64,000 nt of DNA, from contig JADCRD010000001.1 in NCBI GenBank assembly GCA_014946745.1, positions 1,858,427-1,922,426 of the forward strand, in the 5' to 3' direction. The notes under the pieces were generated by a model. The model had not been told where the DNA came from and searched no databases. It saw nothing but the letters and a program-made list of their open reading frames with translations. This stretch comes from Lysobacterales bacterium (GTDB taxonomy: Bacteria; Pseudomonadota; Gammaproteobacteria; Xanthomonadales; Xanthomonadaceae). Positions 16,764 to 25,874 of this stretch are shown one piece after another. A program made the translations under genes and the position numbers. Positions within the stretch are counted from its first letter, which is position 1. The number at the start of each line of letters is the position of its first letter.

Positions 16764-19640
16764 TCAGCGCGGCGTGAATTCGATTCGCGCCACTTCGCCG
16801 GCCTGTGACGCCGCCGGGTCCAGCACCAGGGGTTTGTAGGCATTTACCAGCCAGCGCGGCAATTGGCTGACATAGCCGGGGCCGCCGATCTTGCCGTCCT
16901 GGCCGCCGGGCATGATCTGCAGCAGGGTCGGCGGGTCGGTCATTTCGCCAATGAATCGGCGCACGGGGCCACTGCCGAACATGAAGCCATTGACCGTGTT
17001 GGAACGCACGCCGTGGCCGGACGCGTCCACCACTTCGTAGCCGCCGGGCCGGGCCAGACCGGGCAGCTGTGGGCTCAGGTCGCGGAACGGGTATGGGTTG
17101 CTGCCCGGGATGTTGAAGGGGCCGCCCAGCGGGTGGTCGAGCACGATGCGGTGCAGCTTGCCCCAGCGATAGTCGAGCACGTTCCTTGACCCCGCGAAGG
17201 CGGGGGCGAAGGCTTCGCTGGACAGCGTGCCCAAGGCGCTCGCCAAGCTGCCGATCAAGATGCAGTCGCGACGGTCCGCGGCGGTAGCACTGGCAAAGGC
17301 CGCCGGCACGTTGCGGAAGAAGTCCAGGCCCGAGGCGCCGCGGCCCTGGCGCGTCTCGAAGGTATCGAGCAGGCGCTTCACCGCCACGTAGGCCTCGTTG
17401 TTGCCCGGCAGCTGGCCGCCCAAGCCCACCTGGGTCAGGGTGTGGTCGATGACATTGCGCACCAGCTGGCCGCGGAACACCGACCAGATGGTGGCCGCCG
17501 CCGAGGCGCGGATCTGCGCGTCGCTGGGCTCGGGCAGGCTCACCGGGTTGTCGCCGCGGTCGTAGCCCTCGCGGATGCCGGTCGGGGCGCTGTAGTCCCA
17601 GCTGCGCAGCAGGTCCAGCGACTGCCCGATGCGCGGGTCGGTCATGTCGAACGTGAGGCGACAGGTGGAGGGGCCGATGCGGTCGGCCGCCGCCAGCAGA
17701 TGCGGCAGCACCAGTTCGGCGTCGAGGAACTGGGTGTTTGCCTGCAGGGCCTGCATGTCTTCGATGGTGATGCCGCCGCGGGCGATCAGCCGCTGCAGCT
17801 CGCGATCGATGCGGCCCTGGCGGTAGCTGGAGTAGCCAGGCGAGAGGTAGTAGATGCCGCCGCCGGGGCGCTGCTCGTTGACCACACTGTTGTCCAGCGT
17901 GTTGCCCACGGGGTCGTTGTTGGCATTGGCGATGTAGCCACGGGCCGGATTGACCGACTGGGGCATCTCGGCCGGTGACAGCACTTCGTAGGGCACCGCC
18001 TGGGCCGGGTAGGTGTTGGTGCGCGGCAGCCATTCGTTGCCGCCCTGGCCGTTGCGGATCAGATACGGCGGCACGCCGGTGACGGTATTGCGCTGCAGGT
18101 CTTCGCGGATCGGCGCCTCGGCGGTCGCGATGTAGGCGATGTTGCCCTGCTTGTCGGCGTAGGCGAAGTTCTGCGAACCGACATCGAAGAACTGCAGGGC
18201 GGCGCGGAACTGCTCCAGGTTGGTGGCGCGGTTCATGCGGCTGAAGGCTTCCAGCTCCTGCGTGGCGCCCCAGCCGGTGTAGGCCACCGAGATGCCGGTG
18301 TCGCCGGTGATGCTCAGCACCGGGCCGTGGTTGCGGCGGGGCACCAGGATGGTGATGCCGCCGTTGGTGTAACCGATCGAGTTGTTGCGGGTGACGTTGT
18401 CGCGCACGCCGTCGCCGAGGGTGTTGACGAAGAAGCTCTGGAACACCCACAGCACCGGCTCGGCGTTGCCCTGGTAGAGCGTGTGCGTGGGCAGGCCATA
18501 GCTGTTGAGGATGAAGCGCTCAGCGTAGGCGTCGGTCACGTCCAGCGGGTTGGTGGTCAGGCCCCAGCAGAAGTGGCTGTTGCAGCCGAGGATGGGCACC
18601 GGCGTGCCGGGCGCCACTGCGCCCACGGTGTTCATCGGCGTGGGGTAGCGCGGGTCGTTGCTGATGACATGGCCTTCGTGGAACAGCATCGGCGTGTCCA
18701 GCGCCAGGTGCGGGTCATTGGCGAGGATGGGTTTGCCCGATGCCGTGTGCTGGCCGCCGACGATCCACCAGTTCGAGCCGGCGCGGTTCTCGCGACGCGA
18801 GAGTTGCGGCGCGATCACCGGGTTGTCGCGGATCCGCTCGACGTAGTTCTGCGCGGCCTGCAGCACCTGGGCGTCGACCATCGGCACGGCTTCGGGGTCG
18901 AAGGCGGCCGCACCGGATTTCGGGTTCACCGCATCGCTGCCGCCACTGCCCTGCGTGCGAAGGCTGGCGAGAAAGCCCGGCACGGTGACGCGGTCATCGG
19001 CCGGCATGCTGCGGTGGGTGTCCTCGAAGAACAGGGCCGCGCCATTGAAGCCAGCGGCGGCGCCAGCCTGCTGGTAGGCGCCGAGCTTGACGGTGTAGTC
19101 GATATCGAGATCGAAGCTGAGCTGGAAAGCCAGCAGCTTGCCGATCACCAGCGAGTCGACCGGCGACCAGACATCGGCTGACGTGAGCTCCAGGGCCTGG
19201 TGCTCGGTCGGCACGGGATTGGTTCGCAGCCAGGCGTTGACGCCGTCGGCATAGGCCTTGAGCTGGCCGCGCAGTTCGGGCGAGCTCTTGGCCCAGCTGG
19301 CCCAGGCGGCGCGGCGCAGGCCGAGCGTGCGCAGCTCGACATCGCGCGCCAGCACGCTGGGGCCGACGAGTTCGGCGAGCGTGCCGCTGGCGGTGCGGCG
19401 CAGCAGGTCCATCTGGAAGAAGCGGTCGCGGGCGTGGGCATAGCCCATCAGCCACGCGGCGTCTTCATCGGTGGCGGCGGTGACGGTGGGCACGCCCTCG
19501 GCGTCGTAGGAGATGCTGCCGTTGGCCTTGAGGCCCGGCGCCGGGATGGCCTGAGCCGAGGCGAGCGAGGCGGTACCGGTAAGCGCAATGCCGATCGCCA
19601 GCGCGAGCGCCGGTGGGCCGGCGCGTGATGTGGTGTGCAT
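16764..19640 (-). CDS. Penicillin acylase family protein (secreted Ntn-hydrolase)
   Basis: 958 residues. A signal peptide (residues ~1-29, ending SLASAQA) exports it to the periplasm. An alpha-chain region (GYAHARDRFFQMDLLRRTASG) is typical of the family. The autocatalytic nucleophile is Ser289 in RAGSNWWIVGGQHTASGKP; cleavage before this Ser would release the linker and create the beta chain. Family members hydrolyse amide bonds of penicillins, acyl-homoserine lactones or aculeacin, and the substrate cannot be read from sequence. Length is somewhat above the usual 750-850. AGGAGGG lies six bases before the ATG at 19640; a longer upstream frame only reads repeats. Confidence 0.9.
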   Translation of the reverse strand: MHTTSRAGPPALALAIGIALTGTASLASAQAIPAPGLKANGSISYDAEGVPTVTAATDEDAAWLMGYAHARDRFFQMDLLRRTASGTLAELVGPSVLARDVELRTLGLRRAAWASWAKSSPELRGQLKAYADGVNAWLRTNPVPTEHQALELTSADVWSPVDSLVIGKLLAFQLSFDLDIDYTVKLGAYQQAGAAAGFNGAALFFEDTHRSMPADDRVTVPGFLASLRTQGSGGSDAVNPKSGAAAFDPEAVPMVDAQVLQAAQNYVERIRDNPVIAPQLSRRENRAGSNWWIVGGQHTASGKPILANDPHLALDTPMLFHEGHVISNDPRYPTPMNTVGAVAPGTPVPILGCNSHFCWGLTTNPLDVTDAYAERFILNSYGLPTHTLYQGNAEPVLWVFQSFFVNTLGDGVRDNVTRNNSIGYTNGGITILVPRRNHGPVLSITGDTGISVAYTGWGATQELEAFSRMNRATNLEQFRAALQFFDVGSQNFAYADKQGNIAYIATAEAPIREDLQRNTVTGVPPYLIRNGQGGNEWLPRTNTYPAQAVPYEVLSPAEMPQSVNPARGYIANANNDPVGNTLDNSVVNEQRPGGGIYYLSPGYSSYRQGRIDRELQRLIARGGITIEDMQALQANTQFLDAELVLPHLLAAADRIGPSTCRLTFDMTDPRIGQSLDLLRSWDYSAPTGIREGYDRGDNPVSLPEPSDAQIRASAAATIWSVFRGQLVRNVIDHTLTQVGLGGQLPGNNEAYVAVKRLLDTFETRQGRGASGLDFFRNVPAAFASATAADRRDCILIGSLASALGTLSSEAFAPAFAGSRNVLDYRWGKLHRIVLDHPLGGPFNIPGSNPYPFRDLSPQLPGLARPGGYEVVDASGHGVRSNTVNGFMFGSGPVRRFIGEMTDPPTLLQIMPGGQDGKIGGPGYVSQLPRWLVNAYKPLVLDPAASQAGEVARIEFTPR

Positions 19641-19863
19641 GGATCCCTCCTGTAGCGTCGCCACGCGGTGTGATGGCGATCGCGCTTCGAGTATGCGTAC
19701 CCGCTCGGAGGGGGGAAATCTGCGGGTGCAGCAAAACGTTCCGCGGTGAGGATTGCGGGGGTCGGGCGTCGTCAGGGACGGGGGCGCGATCGGGCTCGCC
19801 GGCGTGGATCGCTTCAGTGCGAGCGTCGCTGGGCTGTCGCTGGCGTTGCTGGGCTGTCGCGAG

Positions 19864-20260
19864 CGTCGCCCCCTCTCCCCTGCCCCTCTCCCACGAGGGG
19901 AGAGGGGAGGAGCGCGGCACGGGCATCGAGTTCTGTAGCTTGGGCCAAGCGCGGCGCGGCCCAACGGCGCTGCTGCGCTCTCGCGAGCGTCGCCCCCTCT
20001 CCCCTGCCCCTCTCCCACGAGGGGAGAGGGGAGAAGCGCAGCGCGGGCATCCAGTGCGTAGGTTGGGCCAAGCGCAGCGCGGCCCAACGGCGTGGCTGGG
20101 CTTTCGCAAGCGTCGCCCCCTCTCCCCTGCCCCTCTCCCACGAGGGGAGAGGGGAGCACCGCGCCGTGCGACGGGATCAGGAAGCTCCTGCGGGTTGGAT
20201 CAAGCGCAATGCGGCGAGCGGTCTCGTAGATTGGGCCGAGCGCAGCGCGGCCCAACGGCG
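19864..20260. repeat. Tandem block of two REP-like words (three ~125-bp units)
   Basis: Three direct copies, about 125 bp apart, of a unit made of CCCCTCTCCC...CACGAGGGGAGAGGGG (starting near 19869, 19992 and 20115) followed by TTGGGCCAAGCGCAGCGCGG-like palindromes (19936-19969, 20056-20092, 20226-20260). It fills the spacer between the divergently placed acylase start and cytochrome stop (19641-20306). The words also occur singly at 6410, 8129-8490 and 11981. No gene is supported here. Confidence 0.85.
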
Positions 20261-20306
20261 CGCGCGGGGCTGCCCTGCTCGGCAAGCCGGCATGCGAGTG
20301 TTTCGA

Positions 20307-20873
20307 TCAGCGCATCGCTGAAAGCGCCTGCGCGATCGCTGCCGCCTCGTCGGCGTCGATGCTGTACATGCGCACGCCGCCGCCTACCGGCGGGTGATGC
20401 CGCTGCGCATCACCGAAACCGAGGATCTGGCGTTCGAGATACGCGGCCTGCTGGCCGGCGATGCGCGGAATCGCGCCACCGCCGCGGTACTCGGCGCCGT
20501 GGCAGCCGGCGCAGTCCAAGGCCTCCAGCCGCGCCCTGCCCGCCTCGGTGTCGACTTCTTCGGGAAGCTCGGCGCCTCGCCAGGTGCGGGCGCTGAGGTC
20601 CAGCACCAGGGCATCGATCTGCGCCTCATGCAGGCCTGCGCTCAAGGCGTTCATCGGAAAGCCTTCGCGATGGCGATGCTGGAAGCGCTGCAGCTGGGCT
20701 CGCAAATAGTCGGCATGCTGCCCTTCGATCGTAGGCACTGCGCCGCCAGCCTCGCCGGGTCGGTGGCAGTCGAGGCAGAGCCCGCCGACATCGTCCACCG
20801 CTGCGGCCGCGGGCGCGGTGAGCGCGCCCATCAGCAGCAGGACCGTCCGCAACCGACGCGTGGATCGATACAT
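20307..20873 (-). CDS. Periplasmic diheme cytochrome c
   Basis: 188 residues with a signal peptide (ending near APAAAA, residue ~25). Two CxxCH heme-attachment sites, CLDCH (33-37) and CAGCH (121-125), and candidate axial methionines M74 and M169 indicate two class-I cytochrome c domains of the c4/c553 type, as in periplasmic electron carriers or oxidase subunits. The domain spacing (~88 residues) suits cytochrome c4. ATG at 20873 is the first start that gives a proper signal peptide. It is transcribed divergently from pbpC across a 420-bp gap. Confidence 0.88.
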   Translation of the reverse strand: MYRSTRRLRTVLLLMGALTAPAAAAVDDVGGLCLDCHRPGEAGGAVPTIEGQHADYLRAQLQRFQHRHREGFPMNALSAGLHEAQIDALVLDLSARTWRGAELPEEVDTEAGRARLEALDCAGCHGAEYRGGGAIPRIAGQQAAYLERQILGFGDAQRHHPPVGGGVRMYSIDADEAAAIAQALSAMR

Positions 20874-21293
20874 GGCACGCCTCTCCGAAGCCGAGCAAGC
20901 GCCGCCATCATGGGCGCCCTCGGCGCGCGCGCCAAGGGGCTCTGCACGCGCCGGATGACTGCGAGCCCGCCGAGACCCCACCGTCGGCGAAGACCCTCGC
21001 TGGACGTGCGCGTTTCGACGCTTGCGCGCGCCTGTGGCAAGCAAGGCGACGCCCGCACCCGACGCCAACCCGCGGACCGACGCAATGCAGAGAACCACCG
21101 GATCTCGCCGCAGGCACAACGCGGCGCCAGGTGGCGTTCGCCGCCGAGGATTGGCCTCGGCCCCAAAAGACGATCGGTCGCACCGCGGCGCCCCACAGGG
21201 ATCGCCCTGCAGCACGCTGAGCGCGAGATGCGCTGTCGGGCGGCGAGATCGCCATACTCCTCGGCCCACATCGCCGCCACCGATCACGCCAGC
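20874..21293. other. Divergent intergenic region, cytochrome c / pbpC
   Basis: 420 bp between divergent starts. It must contain both promoters, but no convincing -35/-10 pair, operator or RNA was recognised. Open frames crossing it have no family resemblance or ribosome binding site. Confidence 0.4.
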
Positions 21294-23663
21294 ATGAGCG
21301 CAGCGCAGCCGAGCGCACCGCAGCCACCCGCACCGCCGGTGCGATGGCGACGCCTGCGCCGGCTCGCCTGGGCGGCGCTTGCGCTGGTGCTGGTTGCCCT
21401 GCTGCTGGATCGAGTGTTTCCACCGCCGCTGCCCGATCTCGGCGCCGATCTCGCCACGGTGGTCACGGCCCGCGATGGCCGCCCCCTGCGCGCGTTTCCC
21501 GATCGCCGCGGCGTCTGGCGGCTGCCAGTCGAGGTCGATGCGGTGTCGCCGCTGTACCTCGAAGCCCTGCTCACCTACGAGGACCGCTGGTTCTGGCGGC
21601 ACCCCGGCGTGAACCCGCTGGCCGCCGCGCGTGCGCTGGCGCAGGGCCTGCGCCATGGCCGCGTGGTGTCGGGTGCCTCCACGCTGAGCATGCAGGTCGC
21701 GCGACTGATCGAGCCGCAGCCACCGGGGCTGCTCGGCAAGCTCAGGCAGAGCCTGCGCGCTGTGCAGCTGGAGTGGCGTCTCGACAAGCGCGAGATTCTC
21801 GCGCTCTACCTCAACTATGCGCCCTTCGGTGGGCCCATCGAAGGCGTGCAGGCGGCCAGCTGGGCCTACCTCGGCAAGCCGGCTGACCAGCTTTCGCACG
21901 CGGAGGCCGCCTTGCTCGCGGTGTTGCCGCAGGCGCCCAGCCGGCTGCGGCCGGATCGTCATCCGCAGCGCGCGCGCGCAGCGCGCGACAAAGTGCTGCA
22001 GCGGCTGCTCGATTTCTCGGTGTGGAGCGAATCCAGCGTGGCCGACGCGCGCGCCGAAAACGTGGTGGCGCGCAGTCTGGTGATACCGCAGTCGGCGGCC
22101 CTGCTGGCCGAGCGCCTGCGCGGACAGCATCCCACCCTGCATCGTATCGACAGCAGCATCGACTTCGACCTGCAGCTGCGGCTTGAGGCCCAGCTCGGCG
22201 CCTGGATCGAACGCCTGCCGCCGCGCACCTCGGCGGCGGTGCTGGTGCTCGACAACCGCACCGCCGAAGTGCGCGCCTATCTCGGCAGCGCACGCTTCGC
22301 CGACGACGCGCGCTACGGCCACCTCGACATGGTGCAGGCCTGGCGTTCGCCCGGCAGCACGCTGAAGCCTTTCGTCTATGGCCTTGCGATCGATGCCGGC
22401 AGCGTGCACTCGGCCAGCCTGCTCATCGATGCCCCGCAGGACTTCGACGGCTATCGCCCCGACAACTTCGACCAGCGTTTCCGCGGGCCAGTGAGCCTCG
22501 GCGAGGCATTGCAGCAATCGCTCAACGTGCCAGCGGTGGCCGTGCTGCAGCAGCTCGGGCCGGCGCGCTTTGCCGCGCGCCTGGAACACGCGGGCCTGCC
22601 TCTGCGCCTGCCCAGCGGCGATCGCCCGAATCTCAGTCTGGTGCTGGGTGGCACTGAAGTGCGGCTGCAGGACCTGGTGACCGCCTACGCCGCCCTGCAC
22701 CGCGAAGGCCGCGCGCCGGCGCTGCGCTTCCGGCCGGACGACCCGCTGGAAGACAGGCGACTGCTCTCGCCCGGTGCGGCCTGGATCATCGCCGAGCTGC
22801 TGCGCAGCGCCCCCGACGGTAGCGACGGCCGCTTCGCCCAGTTGAGCGGCGCGCGGCTCGCCCACAAGACCGGCACCAGCTACGGCTTTCGCGACAGCTG
22901 GGCGGTCGGCGGCAATGCCGGGGTCAGCATTGGCGTCTGGGTCGGCCGCCCGGACGGCACGCCCTCGCCGGGACAGTTCGGCGCCGTCACCGCCCTGCCC
23001 CTGCTGCAGGCGGTGCATGCCAGCCTGCCCGCGGAGTATCAGCAGCCCGCAGCGGCGCATCCCGCCAGCGTGACCGAGGCGGCGATCTGCTGGCCCTTGG
23101 GCGCGCGCGCCGAGGCCACCGACCGGGCGCACTGCCACCGACGCCTGTCCGCCTGGCTGCTGGAGGGAGCCGCGCCGCTGACGCTGGCGCCCGCCGGTGA
23201 AGCGCAGCCCCCGGCGGTGCAGCGCTATTGGATGGAGGGACGGATGCAGCGGGTCGGCGGCTGTCGTCGCGGCGCTGAGGTCGAGGAAGCGCGCGCCCTG
23301 TGGCCGCGCCTGGCCGCGCCTTGGCTGAGCGGAGACGAGCGACGGCGCGGGCTGCCTCCGCCGCTGGCCGCTGACTGCGAGGGCGCGCGCGCCGCGCTCG
23401 CCGACCTGCAGATCACCGGCGCGCGCGAGGGCAGCCGCATCCGCGCGCCGCGCGGCAGCGCCGCCGCGCCCACGCTGAGCCTGAAGGCCGCAGGCGCCAG
23501 CGGCGACGTGCGTTGGCTGGTGAACGGTCGGCTGCTTGCCACCGTGTCGGCCGAACAGAGCTTCAAGCAGGCCTTCGAGAAGCCCGGCACGCAGGACATC
23601 GTCGCCATCGACGGCAGCGCGCGCTATGCGCGTCTGCGCATCGAGGTGCTGCCCGCCGAGTAG
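21294..23663 (+). CDS. pbpC: Penicillin-binding protein 1C
   Basis: 789 residues. N-terminal membrane anchor (LAWAALALVLVALLLD, ~24-39); glycosyltransferase family 51 domain with catalytic E96 in TYEDRWFWRHPGVNP and SGASTLSMQVARL; transpeptidase domain with S355-T-L-K358 in RSPGSTLKPF and K525-T-G in AHKTGTSYG; and a C-terminal PBP1C-specific domain (~690-789). It polymerises and may cross-link peptidoglycan; PbpC is usually accessory. All catalytic motifs are intact. The alpha-2-macroglobulin gene that often precedes pbpC is not adjacent. ATG at 21294 is chosen because the longer open frame upstream lacks family resemblance. Confidence 0.93.
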   Translation: MSAAQPSAPQPPAPPVRWRRLRRLAWAALALVLVALLLDRVFPPPLPDLGADLATVVTARDGRPLRAFPDRRGVWRLPVEVDAVSPLYLEALLTYEDRWFWRHPGVNPLAAARALAQGLRHGRVVSGASTLSMQVARLIEPQPPGLLGKLRQSLRAVQLEWRLDKREILALYLNYAPFGGPIEGVQAASWAYLGKPADQLSHAEAALLAVLPQAPSRLRPDRHPQRARAARDKVLQRLLDFSVWSESSVADARAENVVARSLVIPQSAALLAERLRGQHPTLHRIDSSIDFDLQLRLEAQLGAWIERLPPRTSAAVLVLDNRTAEVRAYLGSARFADDARYGHLDMVQAWRSPGSTLKPFVYGLAIDAGSVHSASLLIDAPQDFDGYRPDNFDQRFRGPVSLGEALQQSLNVPAVAVLQQLGPARFAARLEHAGLPLRLPSGDRPNLSLVLGGTEVRLQDLVTAYAALHREGRAPALRFRPDDPLEDRRLLSPGAAWIIAELLRSAPDGSDGRFAQLSGARLAHKTGTSYGFRDSWAVGGNAGVSIGVWVGRPDGTPSPGQFGAVTALPLLQAVHASLPAEYQQPAAAHPASVTEAAICWPLGARAEATDRAHCHRRLSAWLLEGAAPLTLAPAGEAQPPAVQRYWMEGRMQRVGGCRRGAEVEEARALWPRLAAPWLSGDERRRGLPPPLAADCEGARAALADLQITGAREGSRIRAPRGSAAAPTLSLKAAGASGDVRWLVNGRLLATVSAEQSFKQAFEKPGTQDIVAIDGSARYARLRIEVLPAE

Positions 23664-23685
23664 GCCAGGCGACGAACGATCGCCG

Positions 23686-23703
23686 GCGTCATGTCGCCGT
23701 CAT
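23686..23703 (+). promoter_or_regulatory. Candidate Pho box upstream of btaA
   Basis: GCGTCAT-GTCG-CCGTCAT is two 7-bp direct repeats with a 4-bp spacer, matching the PhoB half-site CTGTCAT at 11 of 14 positions. A TAGGCT ten bases downstream could be the -10. It lies 48 bp before the chosen btaA start. Confidence 0.35.
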
Positions 23704-23750
23704 CCAGCACGCCTAGGCTGCGGCCGCGAGATCCCGAGCGCGAGCCTACG

Positions 23751-25049
23751 ATGGCCCTGTCCCTGCCGCAGACCGAGAGCCCCGGCGCCCGCGCCGCGGA
23801 CGCCACGCCGACACGCTTCAAGGATCGGCTGGACCAGCGCATCTTCAACGCGATCTACGCGCGCAGCCTGGTCTACAACGCCTGCTGGGAGGATCCCGCG
23901 GTGGATCGCCAGGCACTGCAGCTGCGGCCCGAGCATGAGCTGCTCGTGATCACCAGCGCCGGCTGCAATGCGCTGGACTACGCCCTGGCCGGCGCCGGCC
24001 GCGTCTATGCGATCGACGCCAACCCGCGCCAGAACGCCTTGCTGGAACTCAAGCTCGCCGCTGCCCGCGCGCTCGATTACCCCGACTACTTCGGCTTCTT
24101 CGGGCAGGGCTTCCACCCCCGCGCCGGCGAGCTCTACGTGGCGCGGCTGCGCCCGCAGCTGGGCGAGTTCGCGCGCGAGTGGTGGGACCGCCACTGGCGC
24201 TGGTTCGCCAGCCCGCGCGGCAGCTTCTTCTTCCACGGCCTCTCGGGATTGGCGGCGCGCGGCTTCCATACGTTTCTCAAGCTGCAGCCACGCCTGCGCG
24301 AGCACTTCGAGGCGCTGTTCGCCTGCCAGACGGTGGCGGAGCAGCGCGCACTCTACGACCGCGAAATCGCGCCGCGCCTGTGGAGCCGGCCCTTCAACTG
24401 GCTGCTTTCGCGGCAGTTCGTGATGAACCTGCTGGGCGTGCCCTACCCGCAGCGCAAGCTGGTCGAAGCCCAGCACCCTGACCGCATCGCTGGCTTCATC
24501 CGCGCCAGCCTGGAGTACGTGATCCGCGAGCTGCCGCTGCGCGAGAACTACTTCTGGCAGGTCTACTTCCACGGCCACTACACGCAGGACAGCTGCCCCG
24601 AGTACCTGAAGCCCAAAGGTCACGCCGCGCTGCGCAGCGGTCGCGCCGAGGCGATCGCGCTGCACACCTGCACGGTCACCGAGTTCCTGAAGCGCCACGA
24701 CCGTCCGATCGACCGCTTCGTGCTGCTCGACCACATGGACTGGATGAGCAGCTACTACCCCGACGCCCTCGTTGAAGAATGGGACTGCATCCTCGAGCGC
24801 GCGGCGCCTGACGCCCGCATCCTGCTGCGCAGCGCGCAGGCGCGGCCCGACTACCTCGACCGCATCGTTGTGGGCCCGAAGCGCCAGCCGCTGCGCGAGG
24901 CCCTGCGCTTCCAGGAAGCGCTGGCGGATCAGCTGCAGCCGCAGGACCGCGTGCACACCTACGCCGGCTTCGTGATCGCCGACTGGCCAGCACAGCGGGC
25001 GGCGTCCGGCTCGAATCTGACTGCGGACGCCGACGATGTCCAAGCTTGA
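23751..25049 (+). CDS. btaA: BtaA-like diacylglycerol 3-amino-3-carboxypropyltransferase (DUF3419)
   Basis: 432 residues of the DUF3419/BtaA family. Diagnostic blocks are YNACWEDPAVDR, LVITSAGCNALDYAL (SAM-binding, degenerate Rossmann), VYAIDANPRQNALLELK and FVLLDHMDWMSSYYP near the end. BtaA transfers the 3-amino-3-carboxypropyl group of S-adenosylmethionine to diacylglycerol, giving diacylglyceryl-homoserine, the first step of the phosphorus-free betaine lipid DGTS. The next gene overlaps by 14 bp and encodes a methyltransferase that fits BtaB. An in-frame ATG at 23691 lies inside the Pho-box-like element, so 23751 is preferred. Confidence 0.88.
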   Translation: MALSLPQTESPGARAADATPTRFKDRLDQRIFNAIYARSLVYNACWEDPAVDRQALQLRPEHELLVITSAGCNALDYALAGAGRVYAIDANPRQNALLELKLAAARALDYPDYFGFFGQGFHPRAGELYVARLRPQLGEFAREWWDRHWRWFASPRGSFFFHGLSGLAARGFHTFLKLQPRLREHFEALFACQTVAEQRALYDREIAPRLWSRPFNWLLSRQFVMNLLGVPYPQRKLVEAQHPDRIAGFIRASLEYVIRELPLRENYFWQVYFHGHYTQDSCPEYLKPKGHAALRSGRAEAIALHTCTVTEFLKRHDRPIDRFVLLDHMDWMSSYYPDALVEEWDCILERAAPDARILLRSAQARPDYLDRIVVGPKRQPLREALRFQEALADQLQPQDRVHTYAGFVIADWPAQRAASGSNLTADADDVQA

Positions 25050-25764
25050 GGCCCTGCGCGGTGATTTCGCCGTGCTGCGGCGCTTTCTGCGCGGCATGCC
25101 GCGCGAGGGCGACCACGCGCAGCGGCTGGCCGGCTTCTACGGCGAGCAGGCCGAGCACTACGACCGCTTCCGCGAGCGCCTGCTGCCGGGGCGCGCCGAA
25201 CTGATCGGCTCGCTGGATCTGCCGCCCGATGCGCGCATCCTCGAACTCGGCGGCGGCACCGGACGCAATCTCGAGTACTTCCCCGAAGCGCGCCGGGCGG
25301 ATCTGCAGTTCGAGCTGGTCGACCTGTGCGAACCGCTGCTGGACATCGCGCGTCGTCGCACACTGGCCTGGCCGCGGGTGCGCATCACCTGCGCCGACGC
25401 CACCCGCTATCGGCCCGAGCAGGCCGTGGATATCGTCCTGCTCTCCTACGCGCTGACCATGATCCCCGACTGGCGCGCCGCGCTCGACAACGCGCTGGCC
25501 ATGCTGCGCCCGGGCGGGCAGCTGGCCGTGGTCGACTTCCATGTGTCCTCGGCCGATCCCGGCCCCGGACGCGAACACCACGGCGCATTCACCCGCGTTT
25601 TCTGGCCGCGCTGGTTCCGCCATGACGGCGTGCATCTTAACGCCGAGCATCTGGATGCCCTGTGTGCGCGCCTGCCCTGGCATCGCCTGCACGAAGGCCG
25701 CGCGCGGCTGCCCTGGCTGCCGGGCCTGCGAGTGCCGTTCTACCGCTTCGTCGGGCGCACCTGA
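25036..25764 (+). CDS. btaB: BtaB-like SAM-dependent N-methyltransferase
   Basis: 242-residue class I methyltransferase. GGGTGRNLEYF (motif I) binds SAM, VDLCEPLL is the acidic motif, VDIVLLSYALTMIPDW resembles motif II, and LRPGGQLAVVDFHV is motif III. It overlaps btaA by 14 bp, which implies translational coupling. By analogy with known btaAB pairs it would trimethylate diacylglyceryl-homoserine to DGTS at the inner membrane. The N-terminal GFYGEQAEHYDRFR region is shared with UbiE-like enzymes, so sequence alone does not prove the substrate; the assignment comes from context. Confidence 0.82.
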   Translation: MSKLEALRGDFAVLRRFLRGMPREGDHAQRLAGFYGEQAEHYDRFRERLLPGRAELIGSLDLPPDARILELGGGTGRNLEYFPEARRADLQFELVDLCEPLLDIARRRTLAWPRVRITCADATRYRPEQAVDIVLLSYALTMIPDWRAALDNALAMLRPGGQLAVVDFHVSSADPGPGREHHGAFTRVFWPRWFRHDGVHLNAEHLDALCARLPWHRLHEGRARLPWLPGLRVPFYRFVGRT

Positions 25765-25874
25765 AGCCGACAACAGCCGCAGGCGTCGGGTCAAGTCCGC
25801 CATCGTCCGACTCGCCGGCGGCACGCGCCGGGTTTAGTCTTGGCGGTCTTGTCCGATTCCGGGTCTCCGTTCGC

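Noticed and set aside
19864..20260. CRISPR array
   Set aside because: Units are direct repeats of long palindromes with similar, not unique, spacers, and no cas gene is near.
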